A DNA stretch of 64,000 nucleotides from G963665085 sp963665085 (GCA_963665085.2 CAXXXS010000001.1:3286001-3350000); one strand, 5' to 3'; shown: positions 8,459 to 17,748, numbered from the stretch's first letter. Notes: generated by a model not told the origin, from the sequence alone. Numbers and translations are program-made.

Positions 8459-10660
8459 ATGAGACGAATACAATTTTTTTTTATTTCAGTAATTCTATTA
8501 TTGTCATATTCTCTTTCAGCACAACAACCAGGCAGGGAAATCACGGTTAAATTCATCACAGATGAAATTAAGCTTGATGGGGTTTTGGATGAAGCAGCCT
8601 GGCAAATGGCAGACAAAGGAAGCAATTTTTGGCAATTCTTTCCTACCGATACCGCCAAAACAAAATATCCTACCGAGTTCAGGCTCCTATATAACGATCA
8701 TTTTTTATATGTTGGAATCCGGGGCGAAGCATCATCAGATAAATATGTTGTCTCTTCTTTACGTCGTGATTTCAGGGGTACAACAAGTGATAATGTAACT
8801 ATTGTATTTGATACATTTAAAGATGGGAATACAGCCTTCCTTTTTGGAATGACACCATATGGGGTTCAACGTGAGGCGTTTATTTCCCAAGGTGGGGCTG
8901 CAACTGGTTTTAATGCAAACTGGGATCAAAAGTGGGAGTTGGAAAGCAAAATATATGATGGTTATTTTATCATGGAAGCAGCTATTCCTTTTTCTTCAAT
9001 AAAGTTTAAAGAAGGGGAAACAGAATGGCGTATGCAGTGTTACCGTTGGGATATAGGTGCAAATGAACAAAGCGCCTGGGCGCATGTTCCTCAAAACCAA
9101 TTACTGTCAAGTTTGGCTTTTATGAATAAAATGGTTTTTGAAAAACCGCTGGGAAAATCAAGGGCCCCTTTTACAGTTATTCCATATGTTAATGGACTTG
9201 CATCAAAAGATTTTGAGTCAAATACTACCGATAGTAAATTAAAGTTTGGCGGTGATGCTAAAGTGCCAATAGGAAATAGCATGAACCTGGATATCACTGT
9301 TAATCCTGATTTTTCTAATGTTGAGGTTGATGCTATTTATACAAACCTGACACGCTTTGAAGTTTTTCTTCCTGAAAAACGACAGTTTTTTATAGATAAC
9401 AGTGATCTTTTTGGAAGCTTTGGTAGTAGTAGTGATGCCAATCCGTTCTTTTCACGAAGAATAGGTCTTGCTCGCAACAACAATGGCAACCAGATAGAAA
9501 ACAGGATACTTGGTGGGGCCAGGTTAAGTGGGAAGATAAATGAAGATTGGCGGCTTGGTTTCTTAAATGTTCAAACAGATGAAGATGTGGATAATGGCAT
9601 TGCTTCAAATAACAATATGATGTTTGCACTTCAGAAAAAGATGTTTGCACGTTCAAATGTTGGTTTTTTTATGATTAACAGACAATCGTTTAAACAATAT
9701 GATTTTCTTGACAAAAACGATGAATATAACAGGGTTGTTGGTCTCGATTATAACCTGGCTTCTACGAATGATAAGTGGATTGGTAACATTTACCTTCATA
9801 AGTCATTAAACCCTGATGATACCAAAGGCAATTTGTCTTCCCGGGCATATCTCGTTTACAATACCAGAAAATGGCGTTTGTTAAATGATTTTGTTTATAT
9901 TGATCAGGATTTTACTTCCGACCTAGGATTTATACCAAGAAAAGACGTGTTTAAAATAAGTAATTCTGTTACACGAACTTTTTATCCATCAAACAGTATC
10001 GTTAATTCTAATAGTTTTAGTTTATTATCATCACGATGGTTGAGACCAAGTTTGGATCTAAAACAGACAGATTATGAATATACACTTACATGGACGGCCG
10101 AATTCAAGAATTCATCAGAACTGGAAGCAAATCTTATAAACAATTATGTTTATCTTCTATACGATTTTGATCCAACCAGGACTTCCGGCGGTGTACCTTT
10201 GCCAGGCAACAAAAGCTATACATATAATCAGTTTGATGCAAGTTACCAGTCGAATCTTGCAAATTTATTTACTTACAATTTTCAATCTACATTAGGCCAG
10301 TTTTATAATGGTAGTCTTTTTTCACTGGGAGGGGAGATTGCTTACCGTGTACAGCCCTGGGCTTCATTCCGTTTAGCTTTTAATTACGACGGAATAAGAT
10401 TGCCTAATCCTTATTCAGATGCTGATTTGTGGTTATTGTCCCCATCTACAGATATTACTTTTAGTAAAAAATTATTTTGGTCAACCCTTGTACAATATAG
10501 TAGCCAACGTGAAAACCTGGGTGTTAATTCACGTCTGCAATGGAGGTTTGCCCCATTGTCTGATCTTCACCTGGTATATAACGACAACTATATTACTAAG
10601 GATTTTGGCCCACGGTTTAGATCAATTAACTTGAAGTTAACCTATTGGTTAAATATTTAA
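8459..10660 (+). CDS. CBM9-like / DUF5916 outer-membrane protein
   Basis: A 733-residue exported protein. Residues 1-21 form a Sec signal peptide ending LSYSLSAQQ. Residues about 25-210 match the carbohydrate-binding family 9-like domain (KLDGVLDEAAWQMAD near the start and LYVGIRGEA). The remainder matches DUF5916, a long beta-rich region with many alternating aromatic strands that suggests an outer-membrane barrel, ending in an aromatic-rich strand (LKLTYWLNI). Bacteroidota often carry such proteins near hydrolases and transport genes; the ligand is unknown. The gene is preceded by operator block A, linking it to the hydrolase cluster 4 kb downstream. Confidence 0.85.
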   Translation: MRRIQFFFISVILLLSYSLSAQQPGREITVKFITDEIKLDGVLDEAAWQMADKGSNFWQFFPTDTAKTKYPTEFRLLYNDHFLYVGIRGEASSDKYVVSSLRRDFRGTTSDNVTIVFDTFKDGNTAFLFGMTPYGVQREAFISQGGAATGFNANWDQKWELESKIYDGYFIMEAAIPFSSIKFKEGETEWRMQCYRWDIGANEQSAWAHVPQNQLLSSLAFMNKMVFEKPLGKSRAPFTVIPYVNGLASKDFESNTTDSKLKFGGDAKVPIGNSMNLDITVNPDFSNVEVDAIYTNLTRFEVFLPEKRQFFIDNSDLFGSFGSSSDANPFFSRRIGLARNNNGNQIENRILGGARLSGKINEDWRLGFLNVQTDEDVDNGIASNNNMMFALQKKMFARSNVGFFMINRQSFKQYDFLDKNDEYNRVVGLDYNLASTNDKWIGNIYLHKSLNPDDTKGNLSSRAYLVYNTRKWRLLNDFVYIDQDFTSDLGFIPRKDVFKISNSVTRTFYPSNSIVNSNSFSLLSSRWLRPSLDLKQTDYEYTLTWTAEFKNSSELEANLINNYVYLLYDFDPTRTSGGVPLPGNKSYTYNQFDASYQSNLANLFTYNFQSTLGQFYNGSLFSLGGEIAYRVQPWASFRLAFNYDGIRLPNPYSDADLWLLSPSTDITFSKKLFWSTLVQYSSQRENLGVNSRLQWRFAPLSDLHLVYNDNYITKDFGPRFRSINLKLTYWLNI

Positions 10661-10756
10661 GTAAATACAATAACTTTTCAAAGTTTTTAGAAACGGGGTA
10701 TGTTTTTTATCTGTAGTTGTGCTCAATACAAGAAAATTATGCAAACTTGAAAATTG

Positions 10757-10764
10757 TATATTTG
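10757..10764 (+). promoter_or_regulatory. -7 box TATATTTG for the RhuM gene
   Basis: TATATTTG fits TAnnTTTG and lies 20 bases upstream of the ATG at 10785. It falls inside the longer open frame that starts at 10719, so it argues for the later start. No clear -33 box is seen at the ideal spacing. Confidence 0.5.
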
Positions 10765-10784
10765 TATTTGTTGAAAATGAAATA

Positions 10785-11831
10785 ATGACAAATAAAGATT
10801 CAAAAGATAAAAAGTTACAAATAAGAAATAGCACCGCCGAATTTTTGGTGTTTACCAATCAGACCAAGACATCTACAATAGAAGTTAGATATGAAGACGA
10901 ATCAATTTGGTTAAGTCAAAAATTGATGGCAGAATTATTTAATGTTGAAGTCAATACAATAAATTACCATCTAAAAGAAATTTATAAAAGCTCTGAAATT
11001 CAAGAGAGAGGAACTATTCGAAATTTTCGAATAGTTCAACAAGAAGGAAAACGACAAGTTAATCGTGACGTAGACTTTTATAATCTTGATGCTATTATCT
11101 CAGTAGGATACCGTGTTAATTCTATTCGAGCAACACAATTTAGACAATGGTCTACGCAGGTTTTAAGAGAATATGCTATAAAAGGGTATGTTCTTGATAA
11201 AAAACGAATGGAAAATGGAGCATTCTTAGATGAAGATTACTTTGAGCATTTACTCGAAGAAATTAGAGAAATTCGATTAAGTGAACGTCGTTTTTATCAA
11301 AAAATTACAGACATATATTCCACAAGTATCGATTATAATACAGATGCTCCTACAACAAAAGAATTTTTCGCAAAGGTTCAAAATAAGTTGCATTACGCAA
11401 TTCATAACCATACAGCGGCTGAATTGATTGTTAAAAGGGCAGACAGTAAGAAAGAAAGCATGGGGTTAACATCATGGAAAAATAGTCCGAAAGGGAAAAT
11501 TTTGAAAAGTGATGTATCAATCGCTAAAAACTATCTAAACCAAGAAGAATTGGAATCATTAGGTCGGATTGTCAATGCCTATTTGGATTTAGCGGAAGAA
11601 AGAGCAAAACGCAAAATTCCAATGTCAATGGAAGATTGGGCAAAGAGACTTGATTTGTTTTTGCAATTTGATGATAGAAAAATACTTCAAAATGCAGGGG
11701 AAATTAGTGCTGCAATTGCAAAATCACATGCAGAAAGTGAATTTGAAAAATACCGTATAATACAAGACCAGCTTTACCAATCTGACTTTGATAACTTAAT
11801 AAATAAACTGGATGAACCAGATAATGGATAA
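10785..11831 (+). CDS. rhuM: RhuM family protein
   Basis: Homologous to the RhuM family first described in Salmonella pathogenicity island 3; molecular function is not established. From the ATG at 10785 the protein has 348 residues. The N-terminal Bro-N-like/HTH part contains SIWLSQKLMAELFNVEVNTI followed by INYHLKEIYKSSEI, and the family core is NLDAIISVGYRVNSIRATQF with RQWSTQVLREYAIKGYVLD. The C-terminal half is helical and carries the TTKEFFAKVQNKLHYAIH segment typical of the family. The frame is open back to 10719, but the -7 box at 10757-10764 supports 10785. It is a solitary gene between two parts of the hydrolase regulon. RhuM genes are usually found in accessory regions, often near defence or mobile genes. 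Confidence 0.88.
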   Translation: MTNKDSKDKKLQIRNSTAEFLVFTNQTKTSTIEVRYEDESIWLSQKLMAELFNVEVNTINYHLKEIYKSSEIQERGTIRNFRIVQQEGKRQVNRDVDFYNLDAIISVGYRVNSIRATQFRQWSTQVLREYAIKGYVLDKKRMENGAFLDEDYFEHLLEEIREIRLSERRFYQKITDIYSTSIDYNTDAPTTKEFFAKVQNKLHYAIHNHTAAELIVKRADSKKESMGLTSWKNSPKGKILKSDVSIAKNYLNQEELESLGRIVNAYLDLAEERAKRKIPMSMEDWAKRLDLFLQFDDRKILQNAGEISAAIAKSHAESEFEKYRIIQDQLYQSDFDNLINKLDEPDNG

Positions 11832-11981
11832 TGAGTAAGCACTGGGCACATAGTAGCTATAAAGCATGCAAGGCGAGGGAATATGAAAGCTGCATTGCAT
11901 TGCATCCATTGCATCGCTCCCAATTTAGTATACTGGGACACTAAAGTATTTCGAATTTTGCCACGCTTCATATAACTTTTC

Positions 11982-12878
11982 TTAATTCAAGTTGCGATAT
12001 TCATTTGGAGTATAACCAGTCTCTTTTTTAAACATACGACTAAAATGTTGGGGATATTTAAATCCTAATTCGCCGGCAATTTCGCTAACCGTTTTATTAG
12101 GTTCAAAAATCTTATTTTTTGCAACATCAATTATTTTATTCAGAATAAATTCTTTGGCTGATTTGCCGGTTTCTTTTTTAATTAAATCGCCAAAATAGTT
12201 GGGCGATAAATAGAACTCATCAGCGAAATAGGTAACAGAAGGAATGCCCATTGTATTGGATTTGTTCAATGAGAAATATTCGTTTAATTTTTCTTCAAAT
12301 TGTCCAATAATTCCTTTGTTTTCATTTTCCCTGGTGATAAATTGTCGATCATAAAAACGCTCGCAGTAGTTCAGTAATAATTCAATATTTGAAGCAATAA
12401 GTTTTTTACTGTGTTTGTCTACGGCATGTTCCAATTCATAACTTATTTCATCAAAACAATTTATAATGGTTTGTCGCTCTCGCAAAGATATATGAAGGGC
12501 TTCATTTACGTTATAACTAAAAAAATTATATCCATTAATTAGTTTGCCTAAAGAAGTACCTGGTAAAAGATCCGGGTGGAAGATTACTCCATGTCCTTTG
12601 GGTTGGTATAGTTCTTTACTGGATGTGTTTTCCAATATTTGCCCCGGTGCAATAAAAATAAGCGTCCCTTCCTGGTAATCATATGTGTTTTTTCCATAGC
12701 GAATATCCCCACATACCACATCCTTTAATATTACCATGTAGAGACCATAATAAGTTTTTGTTAATATTCTGGGATCAGCTTTGGAATAGTCAATAACACT
12801 TACTAAGGGGTGCAAGGTTTCGTGATTGTTAAAATCGTTGTATTCTTTTACCGTGTCAAATCGCTGCATCTTTTTCAT
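11982..12878 (-). CDS. AraC family transcriptional regulator
   Basis: About 298 residues from the ATG at 12878; the frame stays open to an ATG at 12911, but that start lies inside the conserved operator block 12899-13013, so I prefer the later one. The N-terminal half is a cupin-like sensing domain (EGTLIFIAPGQ). The C-terminal 100 residues are a two-HTH AraC domain: VTYFADEFYLSPNYFGDLIK, KKETGKSAKEFI and VSEIAGELGFKYPQHFSRMF, then KKETGYTPNEYR. It is divergent from the hydrolase operon at 13033. The shared block in front of 8459 and 13033 makes it the likely activator of both. The effector may be a carbonyl or ester compound, which is inference from the target genes. Confidence 0.93.
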   Translation of the reverse strand: MKKMQRFDTVKEYNDFNNHETLHPLVSVIDYSKADPRILTKTYYGLYMVILKDVVCGDIRYGKNTYDYQEGTLIFIAPGQILENTSSKELYQPKGHGVIFHPDLLPGTSLGKLINGYNFFSYNVNEALHISLRERQTIINCFDEISYELEHAVDKHSKKLIASNIELLLNYCERFYDRQFITRENENKGIIGQFEEKLNEYFSLNKSNTMGIPSVTYFADEFYLSPNYFGDLIKKETGKSAKEFILNKIIDVAKNKIFEPNKTVSEIAGELGFKYPQHFSRMFKKETGYTPNEYRNLN

Positions 12879-12898
12879 GTTTTTGATGTTATGTAAAA

Positions 12899-13013
12899 CA
12901 AATTTAAGCATTCATCTAATGCAAAAAGAAGGATTTAAATCTATTCAGTAAAAATGGTAGTAAAAACAGTGTTTTTTACACAAAATACTGTTTGTTAATG
13001 CTTTAATTTTGTG
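12899..13013 (+). promoter_or_regulatory. Shared promoter/operator block, copy B (AraC / hydrolase operon)
   Basis: This is the counterpart of 8297-8411, with the identical 18-mer at 12944-12961 and the -7 box TAATTTTG at 13004-13011, 21 bases ahead of the start at 13033. It lies between the divergent AraC gene and the operon. Conservation runs the whole length rather than only over the core promoter, which suggests two or more regulator half-sites. Confidence 0.75.
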
Positions 13014-13032
13014 TTGTTGAAAAAATAAGAGT

Positions 13033-14178
13033 ATGGAAAATAAAAATTACAAAAGAAAAACACAACGTGTTATCTATGCAGAAATAATTAACGAAAAGTT
13101 TCTTACATGGAAGAATATTTTTCCGTTATTGGTATTTATAACTTTTTTTTCATGTAATAGTACACCAGAGAATCCAAATCAGGAGAACTTTCTGGTTATT
13201 AGAGAGCAAGGAAGCTTTGCTGTAGGAGGGACAGTAAAAACAAATCCCGGTACTTTTGATCCTTATAATCAAACTCCTGAAGGACAAACATATCATGGGG
13301 ATCATGCATATGTTTTTTACCAGGTACCTGCAGAAGCAAGACAATATCCATTAGTTATGTGGCATGGAATCGGACAGTTTTCAAAAACATGGGAAACTAC
13401 ACCTGACGGGAGAGAAGGATTTCAAACTATTTTTTTACGCCGAAAATTTCCTGTATATGTAATTGATCAGCCACGAAGGGGAAATGCCGGACGAAGTATG
13501 GCTGAGGGCACAATATCTCCTATTCCTGATGAACAAGGATGGTTCGGGACATTCCGTGTCGGTATCTGGCCAGACTATTTCGAGGGTGTACAGTTTGCCC
13601 GCGATTCAGCAACACTTGACCAGTATTTTCGTCAGATGGTACCTAACGTTGGCCCAATTGATTATGATGTAAATACAGATGCGGTTTCAGCGTTGTTTAA
13701 TAAGATTGGTCCCGGAATACTTGTTAGTCATTCACATTCTGGAGGAATGGGGTGGCCTACTGCAATTAAAAATCAGAATATAAAAGCCATAGTATCCTAT
13801 GAGCCTGGAAGCAACTTTGTTTTTCCTGAAGGAGAAGTTCCGGAACCCATGGCAAGTTCTGGTGGAACACTTGTAGCAGCTGGAATTCCAATGGAAGATT
13901 TTATGAAACTAACAAAAATTCCTATAATAATTTATTATGGCGATTTTATTCCTAAAGAACCAAATCCCAATCCAGGGCAGGATGGTTGGCGTGTTAGACT
14001 GGAAATGGCCAAATTATGGAGAGATGTTGTTAATAGTCATGGTGGCGATGTAACAGTTGTGCATCTTCCTGAAATTGGAATAAAAGGAAATACCCATTTC
14101 CCTTTCTCAGATTTAAACAATGTTCAAATTGCTGATTTAATGTCAGAATGGTTAAAAGAAAAAGGATTAGATAAATAG
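13033..14178 (+). CDS. Alpha/beta hydrolase, probable lipoprotein
   Basis: A 381-residue exported hydrolase. After a positively charged N-terminus a hydrophobic stretch ends in a lipobox-like FFSC (about residues 38-41), so it is probably a lipoprotein, with an unusually long n-region; an internal start is possible. The alpha/beta fold has the oxyanion strand VMWHGIG, the segment VIDQPRRGNAGRS and the nucleophile elbow SHSGG, in which the first Gly of G-x-S-x-G is replaced. The late HFPFSDLNN supplies the likely catalytic His. An esterase or lactonase is likely; the substrate is unknown. It is the first gene of the AraC-linked operon and lies six bases ahead of the aldo/keto reductase. Confidence 0.82.
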   Translation: MENKNYKRKTQRVIYAEIINEKFLTWKNIFPLLVFITFFSCNSTPENPNQENFLVIREQGSFAVGGTVKTNPGTFDPYNQTPEGQTYHGDHAYVFYQVPAEARQYPLVMWHGIGQFSKTWETTPDGREGFQTIFLRRKFPVYVIDQPRRGNAGRSMAEGTISPIPDEQGWFGTFRVGIWPDYFEGVQFARDSATLDQYFRQMVPNVGPIDYDVNTDAVSALFNKIGPGILVSHSHSGGMGWPTAIKNQNIKAIVSYEPGSNFVFPEGEVPEPMASSGGTLVAAGIPMEDFMKLTKIPIIIYYGDFIPKEPNPNPGQDGWRVRLEMAKLWRDVVNSHGGDVTVVHLPEIGIKGNTHFPFSDLNNVQIADLMSEWLKEKGLDK

Positions 14179-14184
14179 AGTAGA

Positions 14185-15036
14185 ATGAAAGTCGTAAAGC
14201 TGAATAATGGAGTAGAAATGCCCATTCTTGGATTTGGCGTATTTCAAATAGCCGATCAGAAAGAATGTGAAAATAGTGTGCTTGATGCAATTGATACAGG
14301 ATATCGTTTAATTGATACCGCTGCATCTTATATGAATGAAACAGCTGTTGGTAAAGCCATTAAAAAAAGTGCTGTAGCAAGAGAAGATTTGTTTATAACA
14401 ACAAAACTATGGGTGCAGGATACCGGTTATGAGAAAACGAAAGAAGCTTTTGAGAAATCATTGAATAAGCTTCAGTTAGATTACCTGGATCTTTACCTGA
14501 TTCATCAGCCGTATGGAGATGTACATGGTTCATGGAGGGCAATGGAAGAATTATATAAGGAGGGAAAAATTAGGGCTATCGGAGTTAGTAACTTTCATCC
14601 TGACAGGGTAATGGATCTAATAACATTCCATGAGATTACCCCAGCTGTGAATCAAATCGAGACACATCCGTTTCAGCAGCAAATCGAAACCCAAAAATTC
14701 TTAACTGATAATCATGTTCAGATAGAATCCTGGGGGCCTTTTGCAGAAGGCAGGAATAACCTATTTACGAATGGATTATTAGCAGGGATAGGTAAAAAAT
14801 ACAATAAATCGATTGCCCAGGTTGTTCTACGCTGGCTTACACAAAGAGGTGTGGTTGCAATACCTAAAACAGTAAAAAAAGAAAGGATGAAAGAAAATTT
14901 CGGGATTTTCGATTTTGAACTGAATCCTGAGGAAATGCAAACTATAGCAACGTTAGACATGAAAAGCAGTAGTTTTTTTGATCACCGGGATCCGGAAATA
15001 ATAAAATGGATGGGAAGTCGGGTACTTGATTTATAA
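14185..15036 (+). CDS. Aldo/keto reductase (cytosolic)
   Basis: A 283-residue NADPH-dependent aldo/keto reductase of the DkgA-like subgroup, without a signal peptide. The catalytic tetrad is visible: Asp in RLIDTAASY, Tyr in SYMNE, Lys in FITTKLW and His in YLIHQP. GVSNFHPDRV and the C-terminal IPKTVKKERMKENF make up the cofactor-binding signature. Such enzymes reduce aldehydes and ketones such as methylglyoxal. In enterobacteria related reductases are controlled by the AraC-type regulator YqhC, a useful parallel for this cluster. It is nearly contiguous with the preceding hydrolase gene. Confidence 0.93.
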   Translation: MKVVKLNNGVEMPILGFGVFQIADQKECENSVLDAIDTGYRLIDTAASYMNETAVGKAIKKSAVAREDLFITTKLWVQDTGYEKTKEAFEKSLNKLQLDYLDLYLIHQPYGDVHGSWRAMEELYKEGKIRAIGVSNFHPDRVMDLITFHEITPAVNQIETHPFQQQIETQKFLTDNHVQIESWGPFAEGRNNLFTNGLLAGIGKKYNKSIAQVVLRWLTQRGVVAIPKTVKKERMKENFGIFDFELNPEEMQTIATLDMKSSSFFDHRDPEIIKWMGSRVLDL

Positions 15037-15087
15037 GAAATACTAATACGTTATTCTCTAAAATAAAGAAACAGTAAAAATGATTGT

Positions 15088-16161
15088 ATGAGACCTTTAC
15101 AAACTAAATATTATTCATATCAATATTTAACGAGTATAAAGCTATTAGGCTCCTGTAATAACTTGATATTATTGTTTTTAATGGTTAACTTATTTAGTTG
15201 TACAGGTAAAGGTTTAATTGTAGAGGAGAATTTCAATATTGAGTCCCCAAATTTAATGGATGCGAATATAATGTTAACTCATCTATCAACAAATAGTAGC
15301 GTTATCGAAATAGTAAATCATCCTGCTTTTCAAGGTTTTGGTGAATTAATGTTACCCCGGGATGATAATTCCAGGTATTACAATACTCAATTAAGCAATG
15401 TTGGTTCACTTATGCCTTATCACAGTCATGTAAATCCGGTTGATGTTGTTAACGCTCTTAACTATATGATTGATGAGGTAAACAATGACAAAACAATTTT
15501 TTACAATTACTATACGGATGAACAAAAGCAGCGGGAACCGAATAAAGAAAATACCGGATTATTTTTCTTTAGAGGTAATCCCGGGGCTCCGATTGCTGTA
15601 ATTTGCCCAGGAGGTGGATTTTCTTATGTCGGTTCTCTGCATGAAGGGTTTCCATTGGCACAGCAAATCAGTAAACACGGATTGAATGCTTTTGTAATTC
15701 GTTACAGAATTGGTAGTGGTCAGTGGGCTACCGAAGATTTAGCAGCAGTAATTTCGTTTATTTACCAAAATGCAGAATCACTTGGTGTCTCTACAAAAGA
15801 TTACTCTGTTTGGGGTGGCTCTGCAGGAGCTCGTATGGCTGGTAATATTGCCCTGAACGGGGTTTCATTTTACGGAGGAGTAACTATTTCCAAACCGGCT
15901 ACTGCTGTTATAGCTTATACCGGCCAATCAAGTTATTCAAGTGATTTTTCCCCGGCTTTTATTACTGTTGCAGCTAATGATCGGATTGCTAATATTAATA
16001 CAGTTGAAAGAAGGGTTGAAAACCTAAAAAATTCCGGAGTAGAAGTTGAATATCGCAGGTATGAAAGCGCCGGGCATGGATTTGGACTTGGAACAGGTAC
16101 AGATGCAGAAGGATGGCTAGACCTGGCTGTAAAGTTTTGGAAACGACATATAAAAGAATAG
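15088..16161 (+). CDS. Alpha/beta hydrolase, BD-FAE/acetylesterase-like
   Basis: A 357-residue exported esterase-like protein. A hydrophobic stretch near residues 24-38 ends in NLFSC, a probable lipobox. The hydrolase domain starts about residue 150 with IAVICPGGGFSYV (oxyanion hole of the BD-FAE/esterase group), continues with LNAFVIRYRIG and has the nucleophile elbow GGSAGARMA. FITVAANDRI likely supplies the acid and AGHGFGLG the His. Relatives act on acetylated or feruloylated carbohydrates and other short esters. The roughly 110 residues between the signal and the catalytic domain are not recognised. It is the third gene in the operon, 51 bases after the aldo/keto reductase. Confidence 0.82.
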   Translation: MRPLQTKYYSYQYLTSIKLLGSCNNLILLFLMVNLFSCTGKGLIVEENFNIESPNLMDANIMLTHLSTNSSVIEIVNHPAFQGFGELMLPRDDNSRYYNTQLSNVGSLMPYHSHVNPVDVVNALNYMIDEVNNDKTIFYNYYTDEQKQREPNKENTGLFFFRGNPGAPIAVICPGGGFSYVGSLHEGFPLAQQISKHGLNAFVIRYRIGSGQWATEDLAAVISFIYQNAESLGVSTKDYSVWGGSAGARMAGNIALNGVSFYGGVTISKPATAVIAYTGQSSYSSDFSPAFITVAANDRIANINTVERRVENLKNSGVEVEYRRYESAGHGFGLGTGTDAEGWLDLAVKFWKRHIKE

Positions 16162-16206
16162 CATGTTATAAATGAAGAAGCTGTCCAAAAAGTCATTTGA
16201 TTGTAA

Positions 16207-16271
16207 ACTCTGTCAGGTTCTTTGAACTCTGACAGGTTAAAAATCAATCATTTGTTAAAACCTGACAGAGT
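16207..16271. repeat. Inverted repeat of the CTGACAG family
   Basis: ACTCTGTCAGGTT (16207-16219) is the exact reverse complement of AACCTGACAGAGT (16259-16271), and a near-direct copy AACTCTGACAGGTT lies between them (16225-16238). It can form a 13-bp stem. Placed between two operon genes, it may act as a partial terminator or an mRNA-processing or stability element; it looks like a dispersed repeat. Confidence 0.6.
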
Positions 16272-16327
16272 CGTTAGACACCCTCAAAATATGCTTATAG
16301 AAAAAACAATAAGGGAGGAAAACAAAG

Positions 16328-17386
16328 ATGAAAACAAAAACAGGAAATCTTTTTTTTATAATTATCATAATGACAACAAGTATTAATTCTTTCGGTCAAA
16401 CCAAGAATAACAATCCTTTTGGTTTGGTTTATCAAAATGCAATTACAGAAAATGTACCTGGCAAAGTGCAGATACATCCGGTATCATATAAACTTAATGA
16501 GATTGATATCTCTGCTAATGTTTATACACCTGCTGGTTATGAGTCAACAAAAATATATCCTGCAGTTGTTGTAGCACATCCTAATGGTGGGGTAAAAGAA
16601 CAAGTTGCCGGATTATATGCTCAACGTTTGGCAGAATCAGGTTATATAGCCATTGCTGCTGATGCATCATACCAGGGGGCCAGTGGAGGTGAGCCACGCA
16701 ACATTGATAAACCAACAAACCGTATTGAAGACATTCGGGGGATGGCCGATTTTATCACACAATATGCAGGTGTAAGTTCAGAACATTTGGGATTGTTGGG
16801 AATATGCGGTGGTGGAGGTTACTCATTAGCAGCTGCTCAAACCGATAAACGATTTAAAGCTGTTGCTACATTAAGCATGTTTAATACGGGAGTAGTAAGA
16901 CGTAACGGATTTATGAACTCTCAGGTCAATACAATACAGGAAAGATTAAAACAAGCATCGGACGCCAGGGCGCAAGAGGCTGCTGGTGGCGAAGTGTTAT
17001 ATGCAGCTAATAGTCCTATACCAACAGATGAGGAACAAATAGCCAAGGTACCTTTTGATCTGTATAGAGAAGGATATATTTATTATGGAAATACCCATGC
17101 TCATCCAAATTCTACATTTCGCTATACAATGAGTAGTCTGCTTGATCTTATGGCTTTTGATGCAGCAGCAAATATGGGATTAATAAATCAGCCTCTTCTA
17201 ATGATGGCAGGAAGTAAAGCAGATACTTACTACATGACAGACGACGCCTTTAACAAGGCAACAGGAACCCAGGAGAAAGAGTTTTTTCTGATTCCCGGGG
17301 CAACACATATTCAAACTTATTATGTTCCCGAATATGTCGATCAGGCAATGAATAAACTTAATGAGTTTTTTGGAGAAAAATTATAA
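16328..17386 (+). CDS. YcjY-like alpha/beta hydrolase with Cys nucleophile
   Basis: A 352-residue secreted hydrolase with a signal peptide ending NSFGQ (about residue 23). The domain resembles E. coli YcjY and dienelactone-hydrolase relatives: YPAVVVAHPNGGVKEQ, a long cap-like middle region, and the elbow GICGGGG with Cys160 where most relatives have Ser. MMAGSKADTYY and PGATHIQTY give the probable Asp and His. The reaction is likely ester or lactone hydrolysis in the periplasm. Unusually for this genome it has a GGGAGG Shine-Dalgarno-like sequence at 16313-16318, nine bases ahead of the ATG, suggesting boosted translation. It is probably the last gene of the first transcript, since a repeat-rich gap follows. 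Confidence 0.85.
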   Translation: MKTKTGNLFFIIIIMTTSINSFGQTKNNNPFGLVYQNAITENVPGKVQIHPVSYKLNEIDISANVYTPAGYESTKIYPAVVVAHPNGGVKEQVAGLYAQRLAESGYIAIAADASYQGASGGEPRNIDKPTNRIEDIRGMADFITQYAGVSSEHLGLLGICGGGGYSLAAAQTDKRFKAVATLSMFNTGVVRRNGFMNSQVNTIQERLKQASDARAQEAAGGEVLYAANSPIPTDEEQIAKVPFDLYREGYIYYGNTHAHPNSTFRYTMSSLLDLMAFDAAANMGLINQPLLMMAGSKADTYYMTDDAFNKATGTQEKEFFLIPGATHIQTYYVPEYVDQAMNKLNEFFGEKL

Positions 17387-17748
17387 AAACAAACAAAGGG
17401 GCTTTCTAAGAGACTGTTTAATTTTTTTAGAGTGAAATTTTATGATACAGGAACTTATAGAATTGACCTCCTAAATCCTCCTCAAAGGAGGACTTCAAGA
17501 GAGACTGAGAAATAAGTTACCGAAGTTACAACATCAAAGGCAGGATAAGTCCTGCTCTGATGAAAATTTTGGGAGTCTCCTTAGAAAAGGAAGGTTAAAA
17601 ATGATTATAAGTAGAATTATTTGTAAATCTTATACAGTCTCTAAATATTAAAAAAGATTTCTACGATTGATATGAGAGATGATATATAATCAAATATCAG
17701 AATAAAAAAGGGGCATGTTTAATTAGTAACATTTTTGAATCAAGACAA
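17387..17748. other. Intergenic region with palindromic repeat
   Basis: Contains the repeat at 17465-17499 and no convincing reading frame. The rest is AT-rich. I see no strong promoter, so the downstream genes could be read through from the upstream operon. Confidence 0.4.
17465..17499 (+). repeat. Palindromic repeat, CCTCCTAAATCCTCC family, copy 2
   Basis: Reads gacctcctaaatcctcct, then caa, then aggaggacttcaag. It has the same arms as 34029-34063 and the reverse of 1181-1240. The inner part can fold as tcctcct/aggagga with a tiny loop. Confidence 0.75.

Noticed and set aside
11861..11920. cattgcattgcatccattgcat short repeat after RhuM
   Set aside because: Simple low-complexity direct repeat of a few bases with no neighbouring structure; treated as chance.
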